Assembly (NCBI RefSeq): GCF_900104345.1
Contig: NZ_FNJN01000004.1
Coordinates: 310,802 to 374,801, forward strand
DNA: 64,000 nucleotides
Direction: 5' to 3'
Origin: Microbacterium testaceum StLB037
Lineage (GTDB): Bacteria; Actinomycetota; Actinomycetes; Actinomycetales; Microbacteriaceae
Position numbers and translations under genes: made by a program
Notes under the pieces: model-generated
Database searches by the model: none
Told to the model about the DNA's origin: nothing
What the model saw: only the letters and a program-made list of their open reading frames with translations
Shown: in pieces, positions 1 to 9,145 of the stretch
Layout: each line of letters opens with the position of its first letter
Numbering within the stretch: the first letter of the stretch is position 1

Positions 1-192
1 GCGGCCGGGTCCTCGGCCCGGCCAGCGCGAGCAGCGAGCCGGGAGGGATCGCGATCGCCGCAGAGCGGGATGGCGCCGACGCGGTGGCCGTTGCCGGGCT
101 CGCGCGGCGCACACAGTAGCAGAGCCATCCCCGGGGGACGCGCGCGATGCCCACCCATTCCGTCGTCGTCGCGGGGGCGGCATCATGAGGCG
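1..192. other. Window edge; possible 5' end of a minus-strand gene
   Basis: No gene is firmly supported here. On the minus strand a frame is open from an ATG at 126-128 to the window edge (about 42 codons), and another open frame starts from a nearby GTG. Neither has a strong ribosome binding site or a motif I recognise, so a partial divergent gene is possible but unproven. The stretch also holds the upstream region of the PAP2 gene that starts at 193. Confidence 0.25.
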
Positions 193-891
193 ATGGACGC
201 CTCCGCGATCGACGACGTGCTCGACACGCGCCCGCAGCGCTTCCGCGCGACGGTGGGCGTGGTGCTCATCGCCCTCGCGTGCGCGCTGGGCGCGTGGGTG
301 TTCTTCCGCGGGCCCAGTCCCTTCGCGATCGACGTGTGGTGGAACCAGCTCTTCGCGTCCACCCCGTCTCAGCCCCTGCTGGTCTTCGCGATCGCGATGG
401 ACGCCGTCGGAGGCCACCTCACCGCGGTGCTGATCGTGCCCATCCTCGGTGCGCTGGCGCTGTACCTGTCGCGCCGACGCTGGTCGGCGCTGTACTTCCT
501 GACCGCTTCGGTGGGAAGCGCTCTGCTCGTGCAGGTGGTCAAGCACACCTTCGGCCGCGCGCGGCCGGAGGACATCCTCATCGTCAGCGATTACGGATCA
601 TTCCCCTCGGGGCATACGGCGAACGCGGCGACGATCGCGGTCGTCGCGGCCGTGCTCTTCCCGCACCTCTGGGTGCGGATCGTCGGTGTCGCCTGGGTCG
701 TGCTCATGGCCTTCAGCCGCACGTACCTGCACGCGCACTGGCTCTCGGACACCGCGGGCGGCGCGCTGATCGGCGCGGGTGCGGCGCTGATCCTGGCGGC
801 GGCGTTCTCGCGACTTCGGGCGCGGGACGAAGACCGTCTCGCGATGCGGCGGGCGCGCAAGGCGGATGCCAGGGCGGCGGCCGCGTCGTAG
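193..891 (+). CDS. PAP2-family membrane phosphatase
   Basis: A 232-residue membrane protein of the type 2 phosphatidic acid phosphatase family, which removes phosphate from lipid phosphates such as phosphatidic acid or undecaprenyl pyrophosphate at the outer membrane face. The three family motifs are visible: K-x6-RP (KHTFGRARP, from about residue 117), PSGH (138-141) and SR-x5-H-x3-D (S175, R176, H182, D186). Several hydrophobic segments lie between them. The frame is open further upstream, but the ATG at 193 is preferred because the extra N-terminal residues are arginine/proline-rich and unlike the family. The exact lipid substrate cannot be told from sequence. It ends 10 bp before the HerA-like gene. 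Confidence 0.85.
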   Translation: MDASAIDDVLDTRPQRFRATVGVVLIALACALGAWVFFRGPSPFAIDVWWNQLFASTPSQPLLVFAIAMDAVGGHLTAVLIVPILGALALYLSRRRWSALYFLTASVGSALLVQVVKHTFGRARPEDILIVSDYGSFPSGHTANAATIAVVAAVLFPHLWVRIVGVAWVVLMAFSRTYLHAHWLSDTAGGALIGAGAALILAAAFSRLRARDEDRLAMRRARKADARAAAAS

Positions 892-901
892 GCTGTCGCG
901 C

Positions 902-2902
902 ATGAGCGAGCCCGGCGACGTGCCCTCCGTACCCTCCGACGAGCCCACGACGGCCGACGCTGAGGTCGCGCGGCTGCGCGCCGAGGCGGAGGCGGCCGAG
1001 GCCGAACTGCGACTCGCGCGGGCGCGAGCCGACCTCGCGGCGGCGGAGGCCACCGCGGCGGCGGCGCGGGCTCGAGCGGCCGGGGGAGCGGCGCCCGGCC
1101 CCGCGCCGGTCGTGCCGCCGGAGGAGCGCGATGCCCCAGCCCCAGCCCCGGCCCCAGCCCCGGCCCCGGCCGCGCCCGCATCGGCACCCGTGAGCGCCGC
1201 CGAGCCCCCGGCCCCGGCCCCGACCGAAGCCCCGGCCCCCACCGAAGCCCCGACCCCCGCAGCCCCCGTCGAGGGCCCGCTCTCCGCCGCCCAGGTCGAC
1301 AAGATCGCCGCGGGGTACGTCGCCACCGGAGCCGCTCTCGACCTGGGCGTGCTCGTGAACGGCGGGCCGGTGGCATCCGTCCCCGTCCGCATCCCCCTCG
1401 CGATGACCAATCGGCACGGGCTCGTCGCCGGGGCGACGGGCACCGGCAAGACACGCACGCTGCAACTGCTCGCCGAGCAGCTGTCCGAGAACGGGGTCCC
1501 GGTGTTCGCCGCCGACATCAAGGGCGACCTGTCGGGTCTCGCGGCCGAGGGCACCTCGAGCGAGAAGCTCCTCGCGCGTACCTCCGCGCTCGGTCAGGAC
1601 TGGTCGGCGCGGTCGTTCCCGACCGAGTTCTTCGCCCTCGGCGACGACGTCGGTTCGGGGATCCCGGTGCGGGCGACCGTGTCGGGGTTCGGTCCGCTGC
1701 TGCTCAGCCGCGTGCTCGGGCTGAACGCGACGCAGGAGTCCAGCCTGGGCCTCGTCTTCCATTACGCCGACGAGAAGGGGCTGGCGCTCGTCGACCTCTC
1801 GGACCTGCGCGCGGTGCTCACCTACCTCACGAGCGACGAGGGCAAGGCCGAGCTCAAGGGAATCGGCGGGCTGTCGGCGGCGACCGCGGGTGTGATCCTG
1901 CGCGAGCTGGTCGCGTTCGCGGCCGTGGGCGCTGACAGCTTCTTCGGTGAGCCCGAACTCGACGTCTCGGTGTTCCTGCGGACGGATGCCGCGGGGGCGG
2001 GCATCGTGAGCCTGCTCGAGGTGCCGAACGTGGCGGCGCGGCCCGAGCTGTACTCGACCTTCCTCATGTACCTGCTCGCGGAGCTCTACGAGGCGCTGCC
2101 GGAGGTCGGCGACGTCGACAAGCCCAAGCTCGTGTTCTTCTTCGACGAGGCGCACCTGCTGTTCCGCGACGCGTCGAAGGCGTTCCTCGAGGCGATCACG
2201 CAGACCGTGCGGTTGATCCGGTCGAAGGGCGTGGGCGTGTTCTTCGTCACGCAGACGCCCAAGGACGTGCCCGGAGACGTGCTCGCCCAGCTCGGCTCGC
2301 GCGTGCAGCACGCCCTGCGCGCGTTCACCCCCGACGACGCCACCGCGCTGCGCGCGTCCGTCCGCACGTACCCGGATTCGGGATACGACCTCGAGCGCGT
2401 GCTGCAGGAGCTCGGGACCGGCGAGGCGATCATCACGGTCATGAGCGAACGGGGAGCCCCCACGCCCGTGGCGTGGACGCGCATCTTCGCCCCGCGCGCC
2501 TCGATGTCGCCCATCCCCGCCGAGGCCATGGCGGCGGCGGTGTCGGCATCCCCCCTCTTCTCCACCTACGGCACCCCGATCGACCGTGAGTCGGCGCGCG
2601 AGATCCTCGGCGCCCGCATGCAGGCGGCGGCCGAGGCCGAGGCTGCCGCTGAACGCGCGAAGAAAGAGGCCGCCGACGCCGCCGAGTACGCGAAGCAGAA
2701 GGCCGCGATCGACAAGGCGAACGCCGAGGCGCAGAAGAAGGCGCAACGCGAGTACGACCGCATCCTGAGGTCGACCGCCGCCCCGCGCAGCCGAACGAGC
2801 GCCCCCACCGCGGGCCTCGACGGTCTGCTCGGACGCGGGGCGACCAAGAGCATCGTGAACGGCGTCATCCGCGGACTGTTCGGCAACGGCCGACGCCGCT
2901 GA
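902..2902 (+). CDS. HerA-like P-loop ATPase (DUF853)
   Basis: A 666-residue protein of the DUF853/HerA-like helicase group. These are hexameric-type P-loop ATPases related to the DNA translocases HerA and FtsK; the cellular role of the DUF853 branch is not settled. Order of parts: an acidic/alanine-rich coiled region (about 15-60), a low-complexity alanine-proline linker (about 65-125), the Walker A GATGTGKT (G177 to K183), a Walker B with FFFDEAH near residue 412, and a C-terminal alanine/lysine-rich coiled coil (about 575-620). The ATG at 902 is chosen over an upstream in-frame GTG because it falls just after the PAP2 stop. A strong terminator follows. Confidence 0.88.
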   Translation: MSEPGDVPSVPSDEPTTADAEVARLRAEAEAAEAELRLARARADLAAAEATAAAARARAAGGAAPGPAPVVPPEERDAPAPAPAPAPAPAAPASAPVSAAEPPAPAPTEAPAPTEAPTPAAPVEGPLSAAQVDKIAAGYVATGAALDLGVLVNGGPVASVPVRIPLAMTNRHGLVAGATGTGKTRTLQLLAEQLSENGVPVFAADIKGDLSGLAAEGTSSEKLLARTSALGQDWSARSFPTEFFALGDDVGSGIPVRATVSGFGPLLLSRVLGLNATQESSLGLVFHYADEKGLALVDLSDLRAVLTYLTSDEGKAELKGIGGLSAATAGVILRELVAFAAVGADSFFGEPELDVSVFLRTDAAGAGIVSLLEVPNVAARPELYSTFLMYLLAELYEALPEVGDVDKPKLVFFFDEAHLLFRDASKAFLEAITQTVRLIRSKGVGVFFVTQTPKDVPGDVLAQLGSRVQHALRAFTPDDATALRASVRTYPDSGYDLERVLQELGTGEAIITVMSERGAPTPVAWTRIFAPRASMSPIPAEAMAAAVSASPLFSTYGTPIDRESAREILGARMQAAAEAEAAAERAKKEAADAAEYAKQKAAIDKANAEAQKKAQREYDRILRSTAAPRSRTSAPTAGLDGLLGRGATKSIVNGVIRGLFGNGRRR

Positions 2903-2917
2903 ATCCCGGAGGACAAA

Positions 2918-2957
2918 AACGGGACGGGATGCCGATCACCCGGCATCCCGTCCCGTT
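2918..2957. terminator. Bidirectional intrinsic terminator
   Basis: A perfect 17-bp inverted repeat (2918-2934 and 2941-2957) with a 6-nt loop separates the convergent HerA-like gene and the MHS transporter. The minus-strand side ends in A-rich sequence, so it can serve both genes. Each arm holds the octamer GGATGCCG or its complement. Confidence 0.85.
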
Positions 2958-2971
2958 CTCGTCGTCGGCGG

Positions 2972-4453
2972 TTACGGCCGGTTCAGCTCGAGGGGCATGG
3001 TGGACGTGTCGATCAGCGGATCGTCGTCCTGACGGGCGACGAGCGCCTTCGCCTCGGCCGGGGTCTCAACCGTGGGCACGGAACCGAGCAGGGGGCGCTT
3101 GGCCGTCTCGGGCATGGCCAGGAGCGCGACCAGCCCCATCGCGGCGAAGAACATGATGTAGAACGCCGGCATGAGCGTGTTGCCCGTCCAGTCGATCAGC
3201 GCCTGGCTGAACAACGGGGTCGTGCCGCCGAACAACGACACCGACACGTTGTACGCGATCGCCATCGCCCCGAAGCGCGAGGCGGTGGGGAAGAGCGCGG
3301 GCAGAGTGGATGCCGCGATGCTCGCGTAGAAGGCCACCGGCACCGCCGCGAGCACCAGGGCGATCATGACGGCCCACAGCTCGCCGATCTGCATGATCAG
3401 GAAGGCCGGAATCAGCAGGACCAGAGCGGACCCGGCGGCCGCGACGTAGATGGGTTTGCGGCCCACCCGGTCGCTGAGCCGGCCGAAGATCGGCAGCATG
3501 GCCGACATCAGCAGAAGGACGGGGATGGTCGCGACGGCCGAGCCCACGTTCGAGATGCCGACTTCTTTCTCGAGGTAGACCGGCATGTAGCTGGTGAGGG
3601 CGTATCCCGCGGTGTTGGTCGCCGCGACGAGGGCGATCGCGATGAGCAGGGACTTCCAGTGGTGCCGCACGATCCCGGCGAGGCCCTGGCGGGACATCGG
3701 GTCGTCCTTGTCGATCTCGTTCTCGGCCTCGGCCGCGTGCGTCTGCTCGAAGGAGGGCGTCTCGGGGATCTTCAGGCGGAACCAGATCGCGACGATGCCG
3801 AGGGGGATGGCGAGCAGGAACGGGATGCGCCATCCGTACTCGGTCATCGCGTCGGGGCCCGAGACGTTCGTGACGATGGCCGTGGTGATGGCCACCGCTC
3901 CGGCACCGGCGGCGAACCCGACGTAGGAGCCCACGTCGAGCCACGACGACCAGAAGCCGCGCCGCTTGTCGGGGGAGAACTCCGACACGTAGGTGGTCGC
4001 TCCGGCGTACTCCCCACCGGTGGAGAAGCCCTGGACCATCTTCAGCAGATAGAGGGGGATGATCGCCCAGAGCCCGATCTGCGCCGAGGTGGGCAGGATG
4101 CCGATGAGCGCGGTGGCCGAGGCCATCATCGCCATCGTGAGGAAGAGCACCTTCTGCCGACCGATGCGGTCTCCTAGGGGGCCGAGGACGAAACCGCCGA
4201 AGGGGCGGACGAGGAAGGAGATCGCGAAGCCGAGCAGCGTGACGAGCAGGCCCCACGGGTCGGGCAGGTCGGAGGCGAAGACGGCGGTGAGCGTGACGGC
4301 GAGGTAGCCGTAGATGCCGAAGTCGAACCATTCCATGAAGTTGCCGACGACGGTGCCGCCGATGGCGGTGCGCACGCGCTTCTTGTCGACGACGATGACG
4401 TCGTCGACTTCGAGCCGGGGGGCTTCGGATGCCGAGGGGGATTTCTCGTTCAT
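2972..4453 (-). CDS. MFS transporter, metabolite:H+ symporter (MHS) family
   Basis: A 493-residue major facilitator protein of the MHS branch (ProP/KgtP/ShiA-like), which takes up small organic acids or compatible solutes with protons across the cytoplasmic membrane. The MHS signature GNFMEWFDFGIYG lies near residue 30, and the loop motif GPLGDRIGRQKVL follows the second helix; twelve hydrophobic segments fit the family length. The ATG at 4453 directly follows an AGAAGG stretch, which is close for a ribosome binding site, so the start could be slightly off. The substrate cannot be predicted. It stands alone, with the SDR-DUF2867 gene divergent. Confidence 0.88.
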   Translation of the reverse strand: MNEKSPSASEAPRLEVDDVIVVDKKRVRTAIGGTVVGNFMEWFDFGIYGYLAVTLTAVFASDLPDPWGLLVTLLGFAISFLVRPFGGFVLGPLGDRIGRQKVLFLTMAMMASATALIGILPTSAQIGLWAIIPLYLLKMVQGFSTGGEYAGATTYVSEFSPDKRRGFWSSWLDVGSYVGFAAGAGAVAITTAIVTNVSGPDAMTEYGWRIPFLLAIPLGIVAIWFRLKIPETPSFEQTHAAEAENEIDKDDPMSRQGLAGIVRHHWKSLLIAIALVAATNTAGYALTSYMPVYLEKEVGISNVGSAVATIPVLLLMSAMLPIFGRLSDRVGRKPIYVAAAGSALVLLIPAFLIMQIGELWAVMIALVLAAVPVAFYASIAASTLPALFPTASRFGAMAIAYNVSVSLFGGTTPLFSQALIDWTGNTLMPAFYIMFFAAMGLVALLAMPETAKRPLLGSVPTVETPAEAKALVARQDDDPLIDTSTMPLELNRP

Positions 4454-4583
4454 CCTTCTAGCGTTACCCGATCCGCGTTTCGTTTCCAGTCCGAGGCATG
4501 CGCGGGGCGGTCGTGCTAACAAGGCGTGTCGGGCGGTCGTCAAGCCCCCGGCGATGTCGGACGTCCGGCGTACGGTGTCGGGC

Positions 4584-6197
4584 ATGACCGAGCTCTCCGC
4601 CCCCACCGGCCGCGAACCCGCGCTCGTCGCCCAGCCCCGCTCCGACGGGACGGCTCCGAGGGCCCTGGTGCTCGGCGCCACCGGCTATCTGGGCGGCAGG
4701 CTCGTTCCCCGCCTGCTGTCGGCGGGCTACCGGGTGCGCGTGCTCGCCCGCGATCCGCGACGGGTCGAGGCCTTCCCCTGGGGCGACGACGTCGAGACCG
4801 CCGCGGGGGATGCGACCGACGCCGAGGCCGTCCGTGCGGCGGTCGAGGGCGTCGACGTGCTCTACTACCTCATCCACTCCATGGGCAGCGCCCGCGACTT
4901 CGAGGCCACCGACCGCGTGGCCGCCCAGACCGTCGCCGACGCGGCGTCCGCGGCATCCGTCTCTCGCATCGTGTACCTCGGGGGCCTGCACCCCGATGAC
5001 GCCACGCTCTCGGCGCACCTGCGATCGCGCGTCGAAGTGGGACAGATCCTCCTGCACAGCGGTGTGCCGACCCTCGTGCTGCAGGCGGGCGTCGTCATCG
5101 GGTCGGGCTCGGCGTCCTTCGAGATGGTGCGCCACCTCACCGACGTGCTGCCGTACATGCCCGCACCCAAGTGGGTGCGCAACCACATCCAGCCGATCGC
5201 CGTGCGTGACGTGCTGCACTACCTGCTTGGCGCCGCGCGCGTGGCCCCCAACGTCAACCGGGCGGTCGACATCGGCGGGCCCGACGTGCTGCGCTACGGC
5301 CAGATGATGAACGGCTACGCGATGGAGGCCGGATTGCCCCAGCGCGCGATCGCCTCGCTGCCGGTGCTCACGCCCCGCCTCGCCTCGCACTGGGTCAACC
5401 TGGTCACCCCGATCCCCAAGTCCATCGCTCGGCCGCTCGTGGAGTCCCTGCAGAACGACTGCGTGGTCAAAGACCGCGCGATCGACGACCTCGTGCCCCG
5501 CCCCGAGGGCGGGCTCATGCCGTACCGCGAGGCCGTGCGCCGAGCGCTGGGGCGCGTGAACGACGACGCGATCGAGACCAGTTGGCAAGACGCCGAGGTG
5601 TCGGGTGCCCCGAGCGATCCGCTGCCCAGCGACCCCGAGTGGGCCGGTCGACTCGTCTACACCGACATCCGCACCATGACGACGAAAGCGAGCGCCGCCC
5701 AACTGTGGTCGGTGATCGAGGGGATCGGCGGAGAGAACGGCTGGTACTCCTCGCCGCTGCTCTGGGCGATCCGCGGCTGGATGGACCGTCTGGTCGGCGG
5801 GGTGGGCCTCGCCCGTGGCCGCCGCAGCCGGTCGGTGGTCACCGTGGGCGACGCCCTGGACTTCTGGCGCGTCGAGGCGATCGAACCGGGTCACCTGCTG
5901 CGCCTGCGCGCCGAGATGAAGGTGCCGGGAGGCGCGTGGCTCGAGCTGCGGGCCACGCCCGAGGGCGACGGTGCGCGGTTCGACCAGCGGGCCCTCTTCT
6001 TCCCGACCGGGCTCGCCGGGCGGCTCTACTGGTTGTCGGTGCTGCCCTTCCACGGGCTGATCTTCAGCGGCATGGCCCGGCGCATCACCGCCGCCGCCGA
6101 ACACGTGCAGCGCGACGACCTCGCCCCGAAGGCGAAGGCCGGACGCATCGCCCCCGAGATCGCCGAGGTCGAGACGACCGCGGCTCCCTCGGCCTAG
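4584..6197 (+). CDS. SDR-type NAD(P)-binding protein with C-terminal DUF2867
   Basis: A 537-residue two-domain protein. The N-terminal half is an atypical short-chain dehydrogenase/NAD-dependent epimerase fold with the dinucleotide motif LGATGYLGGRL (about residues 31-41) and an RDPRR basic patch that suits NADP. The C-terminal part (about 350-510) is DUF2867, a START-like region often fused to this type of SDR; the RFDQRALFFPTGLAGRLYWL stretch is typical. The substrate is unknown; relatives are annotated only as oxidoreductases or complex I-associated-like proteins. The ATG at 4584 starts just ahead of the Rossmann fold; an ATG at 4554 is a less likely alternative. Confidence 0.82.
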   Translation: MTELSAPTGREPALVAQPRSDGTAPRALVLGATGYLGGRLVPRLLSAGYRVRVLARDPRRVEAFPWGDDVETAAGDATDAEAVRAAVEGVDVLYYLIHSMGSARDFEATDRVAAQTVADAASAASVSRIVYLGGLHPDDATLSAHLRSRVEVGQILLHSGVPTLVLQAGVVIGSGSASFEMVRHLTDVLPYMPAPKWVRNHIQPIAVRDVLHYLLGAARVAPNVNRAVDIGGPDVLRYGQMMNGYAMEAGLPQRAIASLPVLTPRLASHWVNLVTPIPKSIARPLVESLQNDCVVKDRAIDDLVPRPEGGLMPYREAVRRALGRVNDDAIETSWQDAEVSGAPSDPLPSDPEWAGRLVYTDIRTMTTKASAAQLWSVIEGIGGENGWYSSPLLWAIRGWMDRLVGGVGLARGRRSRSVVTVGDALDFWRVEAIEPGHLLRLRAEMKVPGGAWLELRATPEGDGARFDQRALFFPTGLAGRLYWLSVLPFHGLIFSGMARRITAAAEHVQRDDLAPKAKAGRIAPEIAEVETTAAPSA

Positions 6198-6255
6198 GCC
6201 GATCGCGTCCCGAGACCGGGCCCACGCCATCGATCGCGCCCGTAGGCTGAGCCGC

Positions 6256-6738
6256 GTGCCCCATCACGCTCGCGTCCTGACCGTGTCCGATCGCTCGGCA
6301 GCGGGCCTCCGCGAAGACCGCGGGGGACCCTTGGCCGTGTCGTTGCTGCGCGAGGCGGGATTCGACTGCGCCGACGCGGTCGTGGTCGCCGACGGGGTCG
6401 ACAGTGTCGCGACCGCCCTGCGTGCGTTGATCGCGGAGGGGACGGGGCTCATCGTCACGACCGGCGGCACGGGCATCGCCCCCACCGACCGCACGCCCGA
6501 GGGCACAGCACGCGTGCTCGACCGCGAGATCCCCGGCATCGCCGAAGAGCTGCGGCGCCGCGGGCTCGCCGACACGCCGATGGCCGTCATCTCGCGCGGC
6601 CTCGCGGGCATCGTCGACCCGGGCACCCTGATCGTCAACCTTCCCGGGTCGACCCGTGCCGTGGCATCCGGGATCGCCGTCATCGCCGAGCTCGCGCCCC
6701 ACGTGCTCGACCAGCTCGCCGGAGGAGACCACTCATGA
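6256..6738 (+). CDS. mogA: Molybdopterin adenylyltransferase-type protein (MogA/MoaB)
   Basis: A 160-residue protein of the MogA/MoaB family. The family adenylates molybdopterin before molybdate insertion. The diagnostic TTGGTGIAPTDRTPEGT segment lies at about residues 73-88, and the length is normal. Translation starts at GTG 6256. Its stop overlaps the moaE start in an ATGA arrangement, so the two are translationally coupled. The pair faces the larger moa/moe operon on the other strand. Whether it acts like MogA or is a MoaB paralogue cannot be separated from sequence alone, but with MoeA present nearby the MogA role is the natural reading. Confidence 0.88.
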   Translation: MPHHARVLTVSDRSAAGLREDRGGPLAVSLLREAGFDCADAVVVADGVDSVATALRALIAEGTGLIVTTGGTGIAPTDRTPEGTARVLDREIPGIAEELRRRGLADTPMAVISRGLAGIVDPGTLIVNLPGSTRAVASGIAVIAELAPHVLDQLAGGDHS

Positions 6739-7163
6739 GCGCCGTCCGCATCGCCCGCCTGTCCGAGACGCCCCTCGACCTCGACGCCCACCTCGACGCC
6801 GTCGAGGACTCGTCGTCGGGAGCGGTCACCACCTTCGTCGGGCGCGTGCGCGACATCGACCCCGACGCTTCGGGCGCCGTCGTGGCGCTCGAGTACAGCG
6901 CGCACCCCGATGCCGAGCAGACCCTGCACCGCATCGCCGAAAGTGCGGCCGCCGGCACCGACGCGATCGTCGCCGTCAGCCACCGCGTGGGCCGGCTGGG
7001 CGTGGGCGAGGCGGCGGTCGTGATCGCCGTGGCATCCGGTCACCGCGCCGAGGCGTTCGAGGTGTGCCGCATGGTGATCGAGACGATCAAGACCGACCTG
7101 CTCGTCTGGAAGCGCCAGGTCGAGGCCGACGGCACGACGGAGTGGAAGGGCCTGGGCGGCTAA
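6735..7163 (+). CDS. moaE: Molybdopterin synthase catalytic subunit MoaE
   Basis: A 142-residue MoaE. With MoaD it converts cyclic pyranopterin monophosphate to molybdopterin by adding two sulfurs. The family blocks GAVTTFVGRVRDID (near residue 28), SHRVGRLGVGEAAV (near 80) and IKTDLLVWKR (near 118) are all present, and the conserved lysines near the C-terminus (KRQ and EWKG) are kept. It overlaps mogA by 4 nt and ends 35 bp before the convergent moaD, its partner subunit. Confidence 0.92.
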   Translation: MSAVRIARLSETPLDLDAHLDAVEDSSSGAVTTFVGRVRDIDPDASGAVVALEYSAHPDAEQTLHRIAESAAAGTDAIVAVSHRVGRLGVGEAAVVIAVASGHRAEAFEVCRMVIETIKTDLLVWKRQVEADGTTEWKGLGG

Positions 7164-7198
7164 GAGCCGCGGGCGACGCGGCCGGGGTCGGGCAGGGC

Positions 7199-7435
7199 TC
7201 AGCCTCCGGCGAAGGGCGGGAGTACGTCGACGTGCGTGACACCCGCGAGCGGGGCATCGTCGTCGTGGCGCGTGCCGTCGACGAGCACGGCGCAGCGACC
7301 CAGGATCTCGCCCAGAGCCGGGTGGTCGGCGACGACGGCCTCGCGTAGCGCCGTCAGAGACGGTTCGGCCCGGTCCTCGGCATCCGTTCCCGCCGCCTCC
7401 GCCGCGGCGGCGAAGTAGCGTACGCGGACGCTCAT
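7199..7435 (-). CDS. moaD: Molybdopterin synthase sulfur carrier subunit MoaD
   Basis: A 78-residue ubiquitin-like sulfur carrier. It ends in the required Gly-Gly (PPFAGG), which is adenylated by MoeB and converted to a thiocarboxylate. The N-terminal [14 protein letters not shown] strand is typical. It is the last gene of the moaA-moeB-moeA-moaC-moaD operon, and its start overlaps the moaC stop by 4 nt, which argues for coupled translation. Confidence 0.92.
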   Translation of the reverse strand: MSVRVRYFAAAAEAAGTDAEDRAEPSLTALREAVVADHPALGEILGRCAVLVDGTRHDDDAPLAGVTHVDVLPPFAGG

Positions 7436-7911
7436 GCGTCTTCTCCGGGACGCACCCAGTCGCCCGACTTACCGCCGGTCTTCGACACGATGCGCACGTT
7501 CTCGATGACCGTGCCCTTGTCCATGCCCTTCACCATGTCGACGATCGCCAGCGCCGCGACCGAGACGCTCGTGAGGGCCTCCATCTCGACGCCCGTGCGG
7601 TCGGCGGTGCCGACGGTGGCTTCGATCTCGACGCCCTCGTCGGTGATCTCGAGGTCGACCGAGGCGCGGTGCACTCCGATCACGTGCGCGAGCGGGAGGA
7701 GGGCGGGAGTGGACTTCGCGGCCTGGATGCCGGCGATCCGGGCAACCGCGAGCACGTCTCCCTTGGGGGCCGTGCCATCGCGGAGGGCGGCGACCACCTC
7801 GGGGGCGCAGCGCACGAAGCCGCGCGCCGAGGCGGTGCGGACGGTGGGCTGCTTGAGGGTGACGTCGACCATGCGGGCGTGGCCCGCGGCATCCAGGTGG
7901 GTGAAGGTCAT
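7432..7911 (-). CDS. moaC: Cyclic pyranopterin monophosphate synthase MoaC
   Basis: A 159-residue MoaC. It acts after MoaA, turning the 3',8-cyclo-GTP product into cyclic pyranopterin monophosphate. The family motif [17 protein letters not shown] and the terminal KTGGKSGDW are present, as are the N-terminal [15 protein letters not shown] and the mid-protein [10 protein letters not shown] block. Its start overlaps moeA by 4 nt and its stop overlaps moaD by 4 nt. Confidence 0.95.
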   Translation of the reverse strand: MTFTHLDAAGHARMVDVTLKQPTVRTASARGFVRCAPEVVAALRDGTAPKGDVLAVARIAGIQAAKSTPALLPLAHVIGVHRASVDLEITDEGVEIEATVGTADRTGVEMEALTSVSVAALAIVDMVKGMDKGTVIENVRIVSKTGGKSGDWVRPGEDA

Positions 7912-9131
7912 GGAATCAGCATGACATCGAGCGGGTCGCCCACCGACACGGTGGACACCTCGGCGGGGACGATCGCGAAGGCCTCGGCGCGCGCGAGGGA
8001 GGCGGCGAGGTGCGAGCCCGATCCGCCCGCGGTGGCGGGGCGCACGGTGCCGGCGACGAGGTCAATCGCCGCCGGGAGGTACTGGCGACGGCCGGGCGGG
8101 GTGTTCCAGGTCTCGGATGCCGTGAGCCGGGCAATCCGCCGGTCGATCACGGTGCGGCCCTGCAGGGCGAGGAGGACGGGGCGCACGAACACCTCGAACG
8201 ACACCGCGACGCTCACGGGGTTGCCGGGCAGGCCGAAGACGAGGCGGCCGTCATCGAGCGCTCCGAAGGCCTGGGGCTTGCCGGGCTGCATCGCGACCTT
8301 CTCGAACGCGATGCGCCCCTCGAGAGCCTGGCGCACGGGCTCGTAGGCCCCGGCGCTCACGCCCCCGCTGAAGACGATGACGTCGACGTCGGCCGCGTGA
8401 TCGAGCAGGGCGTGGATGGCGTTCGCGTCGTCCTGCAGGCTCGACGTCACCGTGACCTCCGCGCCCGTCTCCGCGACGAGGGCCGCCAGCAGCGTCGAGT
8501 TGGAGTCGGGGGTCTGACCGCGCCCTGGGACGACCCCGGGGACGACCAGTTCGCTGCCGGTCGACACGACGGCGACCCGCGGGCGGCGGTGTACCTCGAG
8601 CTCGGCGACGCCTGCCGCGGCGGCCGCGGCCAGCGCGAACGGTCCCAGGCGCTCCCCGGCCGACAGGACGACCTCGCCTGCGCGGGTGTCGCCGCCGCGG
8701 CGGCGGATGAAGGCTCCGGATGCCGCGGGCGCGCGCCGCACCTCGACGGTGCCCAGCGAATCGGCGAGGCCTCCCGCGGTGTCTTCGAACGGCACGATCG
8801 CGTCGGCGTCGGTGGGCACGGGCGCACCCGTCATGATGCGCACCGCCTCGCCGGCACCGAACGACGGGTCGTCGGACGACCCGGCCGGCAGATCGGCGAC
8901 GACGCGCAGGGTCACCGGGTTCTCGGCATCCGCCCCCTCGACGTCGGCGACGTGAACCGCGAAGCCGTCCATCGAGGAGTTGTCGAAGCCGGGCAGGTCG
9001 TGAGCAGTGCGCACGGGGGCGGCGAGCGTGCGGGCGGCCGCATCGGCGAGGCGCACGGTCTCGACGGGCAGGAGGGTGACGGCGTCGAGCACGCGGGCGC
9101 GGTGGTCCTCGACGGTGAGCAGCGGGGTCAT
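7908..9131 (-). CDS. moeA: Molybdopterin molybdotransferase MoeA
   Basis: A 407-residue MoeA. It inserts molybdate into adenylated molybdopterin, the step after MogA. Recognisable blocks are [16 protein letters not shown] (near residue 45), [18 protein letters not shown] (near 105), STGSELV (near 190), [10 protein letters not shown] and [19 protein letters not shown] (near 300). The length is normal for the family. The ATG at 9131 follows moeB after 14 bp, and the stop overlaps moaC by 4 nt, so it sits inside one operon with its pathway partners. Confidence 0.95.
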   Translation of the reverse strand: MTPLLTVEDHRARVLDAVTLLPVETVRLADAAARTLAAPVRTAHDLPGFDNSSMDGFAVHVADVEGADAENPVTLRVVADLPAGSSDDPSFGAGEAVRIMTGAPVPTDADAIVPFEDTAGGLADSLGTVEVRRAPAASGAFIRRRGGDTRAGEVVLSAGERLGPFALAAAAAAGVAELEVHRRPRVAVVSTGSELVVPGVVPGRGQTPDSNSTLLAALVAETGAEVTVTSSLQDDANAIHALLDHAADVDVIVFSGGVSAGAYEPVRQALEGRIAFEKVAMQPGKPQAFGALDDGRLVFGLPGNPVSVAVSFEVFVRPVLLALQGRTVIDRRIARLTASETWNTPPGRRQYLPAAIDLVAGTVRPATAGGSGSHLAASLARAEAFAIVPAEVSTVSVGDPLDVMLIP

Positions 9132-9145
9132 CGGGGCCTCCGGGG

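Noticed and set aside
713..2746. A 677-codon open frame on the minus strand, opposite the HerA-like ATPase
   Set aside because: Antisense shadow with runs of Gly-Arg over the Ala-Pro linker; the Walker motifs lie on the plus strand.
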